A program made the translations under genes and the position numbers. A DNA stretch of 64,000 nt from Mesorhizobium tianshanense (GTDB lineage: Bacteria > Pseudomonadota > Alphaproteobacteria > Rhizobiales > Rhizobiaceae): assembly GCF_007830515.1 (NCBI RefSeq), contig NZ_VLKT01000012.1, forward strand, positions 1 through 64,000, written 5' to 3'. This document shows positions 1-7,180 of the stretch, piece after piece. Under the pieces are notes generated by a model that was not told the origin of the DNA, did no database searches, and was given only the letters and a program-made list of their open reading frames with translations. Positions within the stretch are counted from its first letter, which is position 1, and each line of letters opens with the position of its first letter.

Positions 1-333
1 GTCCGCTCCCGAACCGGCCTCAAGGACAGGAGCCGGTTCGATACGCGCTACTACATCTCCTCGGCCGATCTCTCCGCCGAGCGGGCCGCTCACGCCGTGC
101 GCGGCCATTGGCTTATCGAGAACGCCCTGCACTGGACGCTCGACGTCGTCTTCAAGGACGACCAGTCGAGACTGCGCAAGGGCCACGGCGCAAACAACAT
201 GGCAATCGTCCGCCACTTCGCCCTCAATCTCGTCAAAGCCGTCAACGACAAACGTCCAATCAAGCGCAGACGCAAGATGGCAGCCTGGAGCACCGACTAT
301 CTCGCATCGATCCTCGGTCAGCTATCGCGTTAA
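1..333 (+). CDS. ISAs1-family transposase, C-terminal part (5' end outside window)
   Basis: The frame is open from base 1 and stops at TAA 331-333, so only the last 110 residues are visible. They carry the conserved C-terminal block of ISAs1/H-repeat DDE transposases: RYYISS, then VRGHWLIENALHWTLDV with the catalytic Glu of the DDE triad, then DVVFKDDQSR and the NMAIVRHFALN segment. The protein would cut and rejoin the ends of its own element. About 18 bases after the stop the sequence reads GAGCCCTG (344-351), whose complement begins CAGGG as in ISAs1-family terminal repeats, so the element probably ends at 351. The first base of a broken chromosomal gene follows directly. Whether the transposase is intact cannot be judged from this window. 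Confidence 0.85.
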   Translation, partial: VRSRTGLKDRSRFDTRYYISSADLSAERAAHAVRGHWLIENALHWTLDVVFKDDQSRLRKGHGANNMAIVRHFALNLVKAVNDKRPIKRRRKMAAWSTDYLASILGQLSR

Positions 334-337
334 CCTG

Positions 338-351
338 GATTCGGAGCCCTG
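338..351 (+). repeat. Probable right terminal inverted repeat of the ISAs1-like element
   Basis: The sequence ATTCGGAGCCCTG lies just after the transposase stop. Read on the other strand it starts CAGGGCTCC, which matches the CAGGG start of ISAs1-family ends as I know them. It marks the junction with the interrupted ATPase gene. The left end is outside the window, so the pairing and the target duplication cannot be tested here. Confidence 0.5.
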
Positions 352-1076
352 GGATCAAGACCGGGGAGCGGCCAAACGCCTTCGCCAAGCTGCTGCCGGA
401 GCTTGCCGCGCTTCGCGCCCGCACCGGACGCCCGCACTGGCTGATCATCGACGAGGCGCACCACCTGCTGCCGCACGCGCGCGACGGCACATCTTTTGCG
501 CTGCCAAAAAGCCTTTCGGCGACCATTCTGATCACAGTTCATCCCGATCTGGTTTCGCGGGATGTGCTGGCGGGCGTCGACACGGTGCTGGCTCTTGGCC
601 CGGAATCCGACAAGGTCGTCGAGAGTTTCTGTGCCGCAGTGGACGAGGACGTGTCGGAGGGCGTCGTGCCGCCATCGGAGAACAAGGTTTTGTATTGGAA
701 CCGGTCGACAGGCGAACCCGCAAGGCCGATCTCGGTCGAGCGTCCCCGGCAGGAACGCAAGCGTCATTCGCGCAAATATGCCGAGGGTGATCTTGGCGAC
801 AGCAGTTTCTATTTCCGCGGCGCTGACGGCGCGCTCAACCTGAAAGCGCAAAATCTCATGATGTTCCTACAAATCGCCGAGGGAATCGATGATCGCACCT
901 GGGAGCATCACTTGCGCGCGGGCGACTATTCGGCCTGGTTCCGCAACCAGGTCAAGGACAAAGGACTTGCGGAGGAAGCGGCTGTTATCGAGGACGACGA
1001 TAGTCTCGATCCGCATAAAAGCCGCGCCGCCATCGCGGAAGCGGTCCGTCGCCGCTACACCGCGCCCGCCGACTGA
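352..1076 (+). pseudogene. 5'-truncated HerA/DUF87-like P-loop ATPase
   Basis: An open frame runs from the IS junction to the TGA at 1074-1076 (about 240 residues) with coding-like codon use but no start of its own. It contains the Walker-B-like segment HWLIIDEAHHLLP and a following ATILITVHPDLVS stretch, as in the C-terminal half of HerA/DUF87-type ATPases. The Walker A half is missing. In rhizobia such domains occur fused behind a HAD-type phosphatase domain, and this may be the tail of such a protein; that is inference. The transposase-derived bases upstream keep the frame open by chance but encode nothing sensible in it. The most likely history is inactivation by insertion of the ISAs1-like element. 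Confidence 0.7.
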
Positions 1077-1207
1077 ATCCACCATACCGATGGTATCGAG
1101 TTTCGCCGATGGCGGATCGCCGCCGAACGGCATATCCGTCATCAACGCCCATTGATGCGAGGCGTGGAAATCATGTCGCCCGCCGCCTCCATCTTCCGAA
1201 CTGCCGG

Positions 1208-1254
1208 CCCGTAGCGTCGATGCCCGCTACGTCAATGCCCGCTACGTCAATGCA
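1208..1254 (+). repeat. Three tandem copies of a ~15-bp unit
   Basis: The unit CCCGCTACGTCAATG occurs twice exactly, preceded by a diverged copy (CCCGTAGCGTCGATG). The array lies over and just past the stop of the minus-strand hypothetical gene at 1247-1681. Read on that strand the array would encode a repeating AGIDV peptide if the frame were extended. No function is evident. Confidence 0.7.
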
Positions 1255-1681
1255 TGAATGTTCCACGCAGCCAGGCGAAGAAGCCGAACCTCTCCGACTT
1301 TGCGGCACGGACGCGAGAGGCAGCCCACCGCGCTCGTATCGTGGCGCCGACATGGCAATGACAAACGATTTCGTGCAGCTGCCAGTCCGTCAGTTCGAAG
1401 AAGCGCCTGGCTTCGCCGTAGGTGTCATCCTTCAAGCCTTGCGCGCGAAAAATCGGATCCTCGAAGGCAACGGTGAGAGGTGAATCGTTGTCGCGCATTT
1501 TTTCGCGTATCTCGGGAGACTTGTATTCGGTGCCCGTCAGCGCTTCGAGACGCCGATCGGGATTTTGTTCCAGCAGTTTCGCCCAACGTTCGAGACGCTG
1601 GCTTCGAGTCGCCACGAGGTCTGTTGCTTCAGCGTGAACGTCGGCAACGGCATGCAGTTGGTCAAGTGTTTGGTGTTTCAC
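1247..1681 (-). CDS. Conserved hypothetical protein, 144 aa
   Basis: I do not recognise a named domain. The start is GTG at 1681, supported by a strong Shine-Dalgarno AGGAGG five bases upstream. The protein is soluble and charged. It is rich in Arg and Glu, with a long N-terminal helix-like region (HAEATDLVATRSQRLERWAKLL) and a central block ending in a His/Cys cluster (HEIVCHCHVGA, residues about 100-110) that could bind a metal. No signal peptide or membrane segment is visible. It stands alone, between an IS-damaged gene and a proline-rich protein. The His/Cys cluster and well-formed ribosome-binding site argue that it is real; the function is unknown. Confidence 0.6.
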   Translation of the reverse strand: MKHQTLDQLHAVADVHAEATDLVATRSQRLERWAKLLEQNPDRRLEALTGTEYKSPEIREKMRDNDSPLTVAFEDPIFRAQGLKDDTYGEARRFFELTDWQLHEIVCHCHVGATIRARWAASRVRAAKSERFGFFAWLRGTFMH

Positions 1682-1692
1682 GGCCGCCTCCT

Positions 1693-1743
1693 ATTCAGCA
1701 GGTGAGTTCGCTCCACCCTTTCAGCAGGTGAGTTCGCCCCACC
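1693..1743 (+). repeat. Two direct copies of a 24-26-bp unit upstream of the minus-strand gene
   Basis: TTCAGCAGGTGAGTTCG followed by CTCCACC or CCCCACC occurs twice with a 26-base period (about 1694-1717 and 1720-1743). The pair lies just upstream of the GTG start at 1681 on the minus strand, in the expected promoter or leader region. It could be a tandem operator or a slippage duplication. Confidence 0.6.
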
Positions 1744-2006
1744 TGAAATGGAAATTATGGCGCCCCACGAGGCCGACAAGGCCTTTGTGCGCGGACTATT
1801 CGATCACTTTTCTGACGGCGCCGTCCTGCCACGCCTGATGCCTGCGGGATCACTGAAGGCCCCCATCGGAACCATAGGCACGCGTGGTCGTTCTGCGTGC
1901 ATAGGCCCGTAGAGCGAAACCGGTCGAAAAAGGGGTGGCGCCAAAATCCCGCCCGACGTCGATGACCCGCCAAGGCACAGTGCAGCGAGCGGAAGGAAAT
2001 CACACC

Positions 2007-2210
2007 ATGGCCATTCTTCCTACTCCCGAACCAACGCCCACTCCCGCGCCCACGCCGCCGCCGTTTCCCGAACCGAAGCCGGTGCGTGAGCCGGACCCGG
2101 ACAGACTTCCCGACGAGGCTCCTGTCCCCAATCCGGATGAAAACGACGCGCCACTGAAAATCGGCCCTAAAGCGACCAATCCAACATTTGACGGATCGGA
2201 TTTTGCGTGA
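2007..2210 (+). CDS. Small proline-rich hypothetical protein, 67 aa
   Basis: The start is ATG 2007, with Shine-Dalgarno GGAAGGA at 1991-1997. The first half is a low-complexity run of Pro with Thr, Glu and Ala in an x-P-x-P rhythm (PTPEPTPTPAPTPPP); the second half is acidic and Pro/Asp-rich and ends TFDGSDFA. There is no signal peptide, membrane segment or known fold, and the protein is probably disordered. A second proline-rich protein of similar style sits at 39623-39877, so the type recurs in this genome. Biased composition makes chance open frames easy on GC-rich DNA, but the ribosome-binding site and the second example support it. Role unknown. Confidence 0.55.
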   Translation: MAILPTPEPTPTPAPTPPPFPEPKPVREPDPDRLPDEAPVPNPDENDAPLKIGPKATNPTFDGSDFA

Positions 2211-2700
2211 AGCGATTGAGGGAAATGCTCGTTCCAGTTCGCCCAGCTCCTCGTTGATGCCGGATGGTGTCGGTGTATTGCGTGGCCGAGCGGCCAGCAC
2301 GCGCGCTGCGATTGCCGCCGTGTCGGTTGTTTTTACGGCCGCGGCCTTCGAACCGTTGCGCTCAGGCGGCGCGGAATGACGATGGAATGATGCTCATGTC
2401 CGGCTGCCGCTCAACTCGATGAACCGCATCATCGTGTCGAAAAGGACGCTCCACGCCATCGTCGTGGAGGACGAGCGTGGGCACCTCACATGCTCTAGAC
2501 GACGGCGACGGCGATTCGGAATGGCGCACCACCGAAACAGCAGCGATGACGCGGCTTGCGGCGCCGCGCTCGAAGCGTCTATCCTGTGCTTGAAAAATGG
2601 CTGACTTCGGCGCTTACGCCGCGTTCAGCCAGCCAACATTTCCAGCGGCAGATATAGCCAGCTGCGTAGATTTCAGAACGAATGAAGTAGCGTACCTCCA
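2211..2700. other. 490-bp gene-poor interval
   Basis: No gene that I can defend. Two short plus-strand frames (2188-2379 and 2419-2604) lack good ribosome-binding sites and resemble no family I know. On the minus strand a short stretch around 2410-2490 reads VPTLVLHDDGV, slightly like an alpha/beta-hydrolase strand, but is too short to call. The promoter of the GntR-type gene at 2701 should lie in the last 150 bases. Confidence 0.5.
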
Positions 2701-3399
2701 ATGGCCGATAAAACGCATTTCGGGTTGACCGCCGTCGACACTGTGCCCCTGCATGAGAAAGTCTATCTGGAACTCGTCAGGGCATTGATGTCGGGCCAGT
2801 TTGAGCCCGGCCAGAAGCTGACCTCGCGCAAGCTCGCCAAGGAACTGGGCACCAGCGACATGCCGGTGCGCAGCGCCTTCATGCGACTGCAGGCGCTGCG
2901 CGCGCTGAGCCCGATGCCGAACGGCAGCGTGGAGGTGCCGGTCATCTCGGCCGAAAGATTCTCGCAATTGACCGCCGTGCGAACGATCCTCGAAGGCTCG
3001 GCGACCGAGCTTGCCGCGATGCTGATCAATGGCAACAATCTGCGGGCGATCCGCCGCCATTGCACCGAGCTGACCGAGGCTGCCCGCAAGGGCGACATCG
3101 ACGACTATCTGCGGAAGAACTACAACTTCAAGTTCTCGATCTATCGCCACTGCGGCAACGAGCAGATGATCTTCCTGATAGAGACGGTGTGGATGCAGGT
3201 CGGTCCGTTTCTCAGGAACCTGGCCATGGGTTTCGAGGACAATCTCGCCGCCATTCTCGACATCGATTACCATGAGGAAGCCGTCGCCGCGATCGAAGCC
3301 CAGGATGGGATACGCGCCCGCGCCGCTATCGTGCGCGACATAAACGACGGCGCGACGCATCTCTTGCAACACGTCAAATTCCCGGAGACGCGGCACTGA
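2701..3399 (+). CDS. GntR-family transcriptional regulator (FadR/FCD subfamily)
   Basis: The 232-aa protein has an N-terminal winged helix of the GntR type (about residues 18-80: LHEKVYLELVRALMSGQFEPG, then SRKLAKELGTSDMPVRSAFMRL with the recognition helix). A C-terminal all-helical FCD ligand domain follows (about 95-225), with the Arg at RTILEG and the usual His residues (RHCTEL, YRHCG). FCD regulators usually sense organic or amino acids, with a metal in the pocket, and often repress adjacent catabolic genes. The glutamine-synthetase-like ligase 220 bases downstream on the same strand is the obvious target. Start ATG 2701 has only a weak ribosome-binding site. The family is clear; the ligand is not known. 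Confidence 0.9.
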   Translation: MADKTHFGLTAVDTVPLHEKVYLELVRALMSGQFEPGQKLTSRKLAKELGTSDMPVRSAFMRLQALRALSPMPNGSVEVPVISAERFSQLTAVRTILEGSATELAAMLINGNNLRAIRRHCTELTEAARKGDIDDYLRKNYNFKFSIYRHCGNEQMIFLIETVWMQVGPFLRNLAMGFEDNLAAILDIDYHEEAVAAIEAQDGIRARAAIVRDINDGATHLLQHVKFPETRH

Positions 3400-3444
3400 C
3401 GGCGGCTCAAATGCGGCTTGGCTTTACCCGGCCCAACCGCTATA

Positions 3445-3456
3445 TTGCGATCGCAA
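3445..3456. promoter_or_regulatory. Perfect 12-bp palindrome, possible operator for the ligase gene
   Basis: TTGCGATCGCAA is perfectly symmetric and lies between the GntR gene and the glutamine-synthetase-like gene. It is followed by a further CG-rich run, AATCGCGCAATT. It is a plausible binding site for the adjacent GntR/FCD regulator, although such operators are usually built on T-G-T/A-C-A half sites. There is no direct evidence. Confidence 0.3.
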
Positions 3457-3523
3457 ATCGCGCAATTGGTCTTGAAATGCCTCCCGATATCCCAGCTAGT
3501 GAATTGAAAAAGTAAAGGAAAAT

Positions 3524-3549
3524 CTCTGGCGGCAGCCAGAGCGATTTTT
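3524..3549 (+). terminator. Rho-independent terminator-like hairpin
   Basis: CTCTGGC and GCCAGAG pair as a perfect 7-bp stem around a GGCA loop, followed by CGATTTTT. It lies 125 bases after the GntR stop and 75 before the ligase, so it may end the regulator transcript or act as a leader hairpin of the ligase gene. Confidence 0.5.
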
Positions 3550-3622
3550 CGGAAACTCACAAGCTATAGAGATATCGTAACCGACCAAGGCTACGGCACC
3601 TCGGAAAAACCAGGGGTTGAAA

Positions 3623-4978
3623 TTGGGCGATGCAATCGCGGACGTATTGAAGTGGCTTGAAAGCAGGGACGACATCCAAAGCCTGCGGGCTGCGGTGTGC
3701 GACCTCAACGGCATCATGCGCGGCAAGCGCATTCCGGTCGAGCAGGCACGCAAGGCGCTGGAGGGCAAGCTGCGCATGCCCTATTCGCTGGTCGGGCTCG
3801 ACATCTGGGGCGAGGATATCGAGGGCAACACGCTGGTTTTCGGCACCGGCGACGCCGACGGCCTTTGCCAGTGGACGGGACGCGGCATCCTGCCGGTGAA
3901 CTGGACGGCGCACCCGACAGCACTTGTCCCGCTCTGGCTGGCCGATGAAACCGGCGCGCCGTTCCTGGGTGACCCGCGGCGCGCGCTGGCCCGCATCCTC
4001 GATCGCTACAGGGCCCTGGGGCTCACCCCTGTCACGGCTACGGAACTGGAGTTCTATCTGGTCGACCCGCAATCGCAGCGGCCGATCGGGCCTGTCTCGC
4101 CGGTAACAGGGCGTCGTCTCGATTCCGACGCCGCCCTGTCGATCGACGAGATCGACGACTTCGAAGCCTTCATCCACGATGTCTACGACGCCTGCCGCAT
4201 GCAAGGCATTCCCGTCGATACCGCGATCGCCGAGAACGGCGTCGGCCAGTTCGAGATCAATCTGAACCATGTCGCGGACGCCTTGCGCGCCGCCGACGAC
4301 GCCGTCCTGTTCAAGCGCACCGTCAAGGGCATCGCCCGCAAGCACGGCTTTGCCGCCTGCTTCATGGCGAAGCCCTATGGCGACCGTGCCGGCAACGGCT
4401 TTCACGTCCATTTCAGCCTGACCGACGCCGAAGGCCGCAATGTCTTCGACGATGGCAGCGACCAGGGTTCGGACATCATGCGCCATGCCGTCGGCGGCCT
4501 GCTCGCCGCCATGGCCGAAAGCACGCTGGTGTTCGCGCCGCACTTCAATTCCTACCGCAGGCTGCGCCCCAGGTCCTATGCGCCGACCGCGGTTGCCTGG
4601 GGCTATGAGAACCGCATGGTGGCGATCCGCATCCCCGGCGGACCGACCGGCGCTCGTCGCATCGAGCATCGCGTCGCCGGCGCCGACGCCAATCCATACC
4701 TCGTGCTTGCGGCCATCCTAGGCGCCGCACTCATCGGCATCGAAGGGCAATTGTCGCCTGGCGATCCAGCGGGCAGAGACGGGCAAGGACTTCAGCCGGC
4801 CAAGCTGCCGCCGGATTGGGCCTCCGCGATCGCCAGTTTCGAAAACGGGGCGCATGTGGCGGCGATATTTCCGACGATCCTGCGCGACTCCTTCATCGCC
4901 TGCAAACGCCAGGAGCTGAATACGTTCGCGCTCAATGTCAGCGACTTCGAGCTCGAGACCTATCTCGAAAGCGTTTGA
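3623..4978 (+). CDS. Glutamine synthetase family protein (gamma-glutamyl-amine ligase type)
   Basis: A 451-aa glutamine-synthetase fold of the PuuA/GlnA-like group that ligates glutamate to an amine or a related substrate using ATP. The catalytic core is visible. TELEFYLVD is the metal-binding ELE motif; QFEINL, NGFHVHFSL and the Arg-rich RPRSYAPTAVAWGYENR and RIPGG stretches form the ATP and glutamate site; RIEHRVAGADANPYLVLAA is the family signature near the C-terminus. The N-terminal beta-grasp (about 1-105) is short, as in PuuA-like enzymes. There is no ATG near the N-terminus. TTG 3623 fits AGGGG at 3612-3616 with six bases of spacing; TTG 3617 is the alternative. Physiological glutamine synthetase is unlikely; the substrate is unknown. 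Confidence 0.85.
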   Translation: MGDAIADVLKWLESRDDIQSLRAAVCDLNGIMRGKRIPVEQARKALEGKLRMPYSLVGLDIWGEDIEGNTLVFGTGDADGLCQWTGRGILPVNWTAHPTALVPLWLADETGAPFLGDPRRALARILDRYRALGLTPVTATELEFYLVDPQSQRPIGPVSPVTGRRLDSDAALSIDEIDDFEAFIHDVYDACRMQGIPVDTAIAENGVGQFEINLNHVADALRAADDAVLFKRTVKGIARKHGFAACFMAKPYGDRAGNGFHVHFSLTDAEGRNVFDDGSDQGSDIMRHAVGGLLAAMAESTLVFAPHFNSYRRLRPRSYAPTAVAWGYENRMVAIRIPGGPTGARRIEHRVAGADANPYLVLAAILGAALIGIEGQLSPGDPAGRDGQGLQPAKLPPDWASAIASFENGAHVAAIFPTILRDSFIACKRQELNTFALNVSDFELETYLESV

Positions 4979-5046
4979 TTTTAAGACCATCGCGCGGAGC
5001 GCCAAGGGGCTGCGACTGACATCCCGCGGCCCGCGGCGGGAAACCG

Positions 5047-6060
5047 TCAGCCGGCGTTCTCGCGCAGCGGCATGCAGCTTTCCCCGACGATCAGAGCCGG
5101 CTGGAAAACGATGCTGCGCACGGGCTCCGATACCCTTTCCTCGATGCGATCGACGAGCAGACGCAGCGCTTCGTTGGTCATGTCGGCGATGGGATGCTCC
5201 GTTCTCGTCAGTCGCGGCTTCAAGCCGCCGGCGCCCGCGACCGTGTCCGTCGAGGCGATCGAGATGTCCTGCGGACAGCGCAGGCCAAGATCGGCAACGG
5301 CTCGCATCACGCCGATCGCCATGACGCCGTTCGCGACGTAGATCGCCGTCGGGCGGTCGGGCGAACCCATCATGTCGCGAGCCACCGAATAGGCGGCTTC
5401 TTCGCGAAATTCGCCGGACCTGATATGACCGGGCTGCGGCGCAAGCCCGCGCGCGGCCATCGCTTCGATCATGCCGTCAAGCCTGCCCTTGCTGGTCGAC
5501 AGTTGCATCGGACCGGTGATCGAGCCAATGCGGCGATGCCCTAGATCGAGCAGATAGTCGGCCGCCTGTCTGCCGGCTTCCCGATTGTCGATGGTCACCG
5601 TATCGGCGCTGTTGCCTTCGATCGATCTCCCCAGAAGAACGGTCGCGATGCCATCGAACTCGTGTGGCTGATATTGATTTGCCGCGCCCACCGGTACCAG
5701 GACCATTCCATCGCAACCAAGAGTGCGAATTCGCGACAGGATGCGCCGTTCCGTATCGGGCTTTTCATCGCTGTTGAACAGAACGAGCGAATAGCCCCAC
5801 GCCGCGACGGCCGCCTCCGCCGACCAGACGATGCGCGCGTAGAACGGGTTCGAGAGATCGGCCACCGCAAGGGCGATCAACTGGGTGCGGTTGCGACGCA
5901 GATTGCGGGCGGCCAGCGACGGTTCATAGCGCAGCTCGCGAATAGCGGAGACGACGCGAGCCCTCAGCTCGGGGCTGACGAAGGCACTATCGTTCATGAC
6001 GGCCGAGACCGTCGCGGTCGACACCCCTGCCCTCCTGGCAACGTCTTTGATGGTGGCCAT
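5047..6060 (-). CDS. LacI-family transcriptional regulator
   Basis: The 337-aa repressor starts at ATG 6060 with the canonical LacI helix-turn-helix: ATIKDVARRAGVSTATVSAV (residues 2-21), then the hinge helix RNLRRNRT near residue 60. A periplasmic-binding-protein-like effector domain fills the rest (LIALAVADLSNPFYA, GRIGSITGP-type strand, STDTVAG). A longer upstream frame exists but has no family match and would run through the operator region, so ATG 6060 is preferred. It is divergent from a ribose-type ABC importer, and two LacI-like operators lie in the shared 158-bp gap. It therefore very likely controls that importer and itself, with the transported sugar or a derivative as effector. 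Confidence 0.93.
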   Translation of the reverse strand: MATIKDVARRAGVSTATVSAVMNDSAFVSPELRARVVSAIRELRYEPSLAARNLRRNRTQLIALAVADLSNPFYARIVWSAEAAVAAWGYSLVLFNSDEKPDTERRILSRIRTLGCDGMVLVPVGAANQYQPHEFDGIATVLLGRSIEGNSADTVTIDNREAGRQAADYLLDLGHRRIGSITGPMQLSTSKGRLDGMIEAMAARGLAPQPGHIRSGEFREEAAYSVARDMMGSPDRPTAIYVANGVMAIGVMRAVADLGLRCPQDISIASTDTVAGAGGLKPRLTRTEHPIADMTNEALRLLVDRIEERVSEPVRSIVFQPALIVGESCMPLRENAG

Positions 6061-6071
6061 TTTGTCCTGAT

Positions 6072-6087
6072 AGCTAATCGTTTCGCT
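6072..6087. promoter_or_regulatory. LacI-type operator, copy 1
   Basis: AGCTAATCGTTTCGCT is an imperfect palindrome centred on CG (6 of 8 pairs match), as expected for LacI-family sites. It is 12 bases upstream of the lacI-type start and shares the TTTCGCT half with the second site at 6160-6175. Confidence 0.5.
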
Positions 6088-6159
6088 GAAGTCTGGTTCA
6101 GATTTATGGCTGTGTCCAGCGGATTCACGCTTGCATTGGGTCGCATTTTGCGTGACGTT

Positions 6160-6175
6160 AGCGAAACGGTTTGCT
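6160..6175. promoter_or_regulatory. LacI-type operator, copy 2
   Basis: AGCGAAACGGTTTGCT is a CG-centred palindrome with 7 of 8 pairs matching. It lies 44 bases upstream of the binding-protein start, where bound repressor would block the importer promoter or leader. Confidence 0.6.
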
Positions 6176-6218
6176 GCCAAGAGGCTCTGGCGGCAAAAGA
6201 GGTCAAGGGAGGAGAACC

Positions 6219-7160
6219 ATGAGAAATCTAGCTTGCATCATCGCCGCCGGAGCGCTCTCGCTCGTGACGGCTGGCGCCGCCGCGCAGGACAAGCCGCTTC
6301 TTGGCATCGTGTCCATCAGCGCCACCGAAGCCAACAATGTCCGCTACATCCAGGGGGCCACGAAGGCCGCCGATGAGCTTGGCTGGAAGACCAACGTTGT
6401 CGACGCCGCCGGCAGTGCCGACCAGGCGAACGCGGCGATCCAGAATTTCGCGCAGCTCAAGGCGCATGCGATTGTCGACATGGTATTTCCCTATTCGTCG
6501 ATCGGCGCGGGTCTGGCCGCCGCGGGCGACGCTGGAATACCTGTGGTGACCTGGGGCGGCGGGCTTGGCTCGACCGTTGCCGCCACGAACGGCTCGGGCG
6601 GCCCGATGGCGATACCGGTCGTCGATCTCATGGTCGAGAAAATGGGTGGCAAGGGTTCGATACTGGCTCTCACCTACCGGACCGGCGAAGTCTGTCGAAA
6701 CCGCGAAGTCGTGATGGACGAGATCGTCGCCAAACATCCTGACATCACCGTCACCAAGAACGAAGTGCGCATCCCCGGCTACTTCGAGGACGGCGCCCAA
6801 TACGCGAATGCGTGGCTGGCTTCGCATCCGGCCGGCAAGGAGAACCTGGCGATCTGGGGATGCTGGGACGACCCGGCGATTGGCGCCATCGGCTCGCTGC
6901 GCGCCCAGGGACGCGACGACGTTCTCGTCTACGGCATCAATGGCAATGCCCAGGCGCTGGAGAACATCAAGAACGGCTTCATGACCGCGACGGCCTGGCA
7001 GGACAGCTTCACTGAAGGCTACAACATGGTCAAGATGTTGAAGGACATCAAGGATTCGGGCGGCGCCTGGCAAGCCAAGGCAGCCGAGGTTCCGGCGGTG
7101 CTGGTGACCAAGGAGACTGCCGATGCCTTTCTCAAGGACCATCCGGAAGCCATAAAGTAG
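6219..7160 (+). CDS. Ribose-type ABC transporter substrate-binding protein
   Basis: The 313-aa periplasmic binding protein has start ATG 6219 with AAGGGAGGAG upstream. The signal peptide is MRNLACIIAAGALSLVTAG followed by AAAQ-D, cleaved near residue 23. The mature part is a type-1 periplasmic-binding fold: LGIVSISATEANNVRYIQGA, the AIVDMVFPYSSIGAGLAAAGDAGIPVV segment, and the hinge AIWGCWDDPAIGAIGSL. It captures a sugar or sugar-like solute for the ATPase and permease that follow at 7181 and 8746. GCWDDP is less usual than the DD/ND residues of ribose-binding protein, so the ligand may not be ribose. Expression should be under the divergent LacI regulator. Confidence 0.9.
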   Translation: MRNLACIIAAGALSLVTAGAAAQDKPLLGIVSISATEANNVRYIQGATKAADELGWKTNVVDAAGSADQANAAIQNFAQLKAHAIVDMVFPYSSIGAGLAAAGDAGIPVVTWGGGLGSTVAATNGSGGPMAIPVVDLMVEKMGGKGSILALTYRTGEVCRNREVVMDEIVAKHPDITVTKNEVRIPGYFEDGAQYANAWLASHPAGKENLAIWGCWDDPAIGAIGSLRAQGRDDVLVYGINGNAQALENIKNGFMTATAWQDSFTEGYNMVKMLKDIKDSGGAWQAKAAEVPAVLVTKETADAFLKDHPEAIK

Positions 7161-7180
7161 CACTTGGTTTGGAGGCGACG

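Noticed and set aside
1757..1912. Short plus-strand frame starting MAPHEADKAF
   Set aside because: About 50 codons with no good ribosome-binding site or family match; too weak to list.
1755..2300. 181-aa minus-strand frame
   Set aside because: Arg-rich, no ribosome-binding site, overlaps the better-supported proline-rich gene.
5023..5042. GC-rich inverted repeat between the ligase and lacI genes as a bidirectional terminator
   Set aside because: The stem is short and ambiguous and no T-run follows on either strand.
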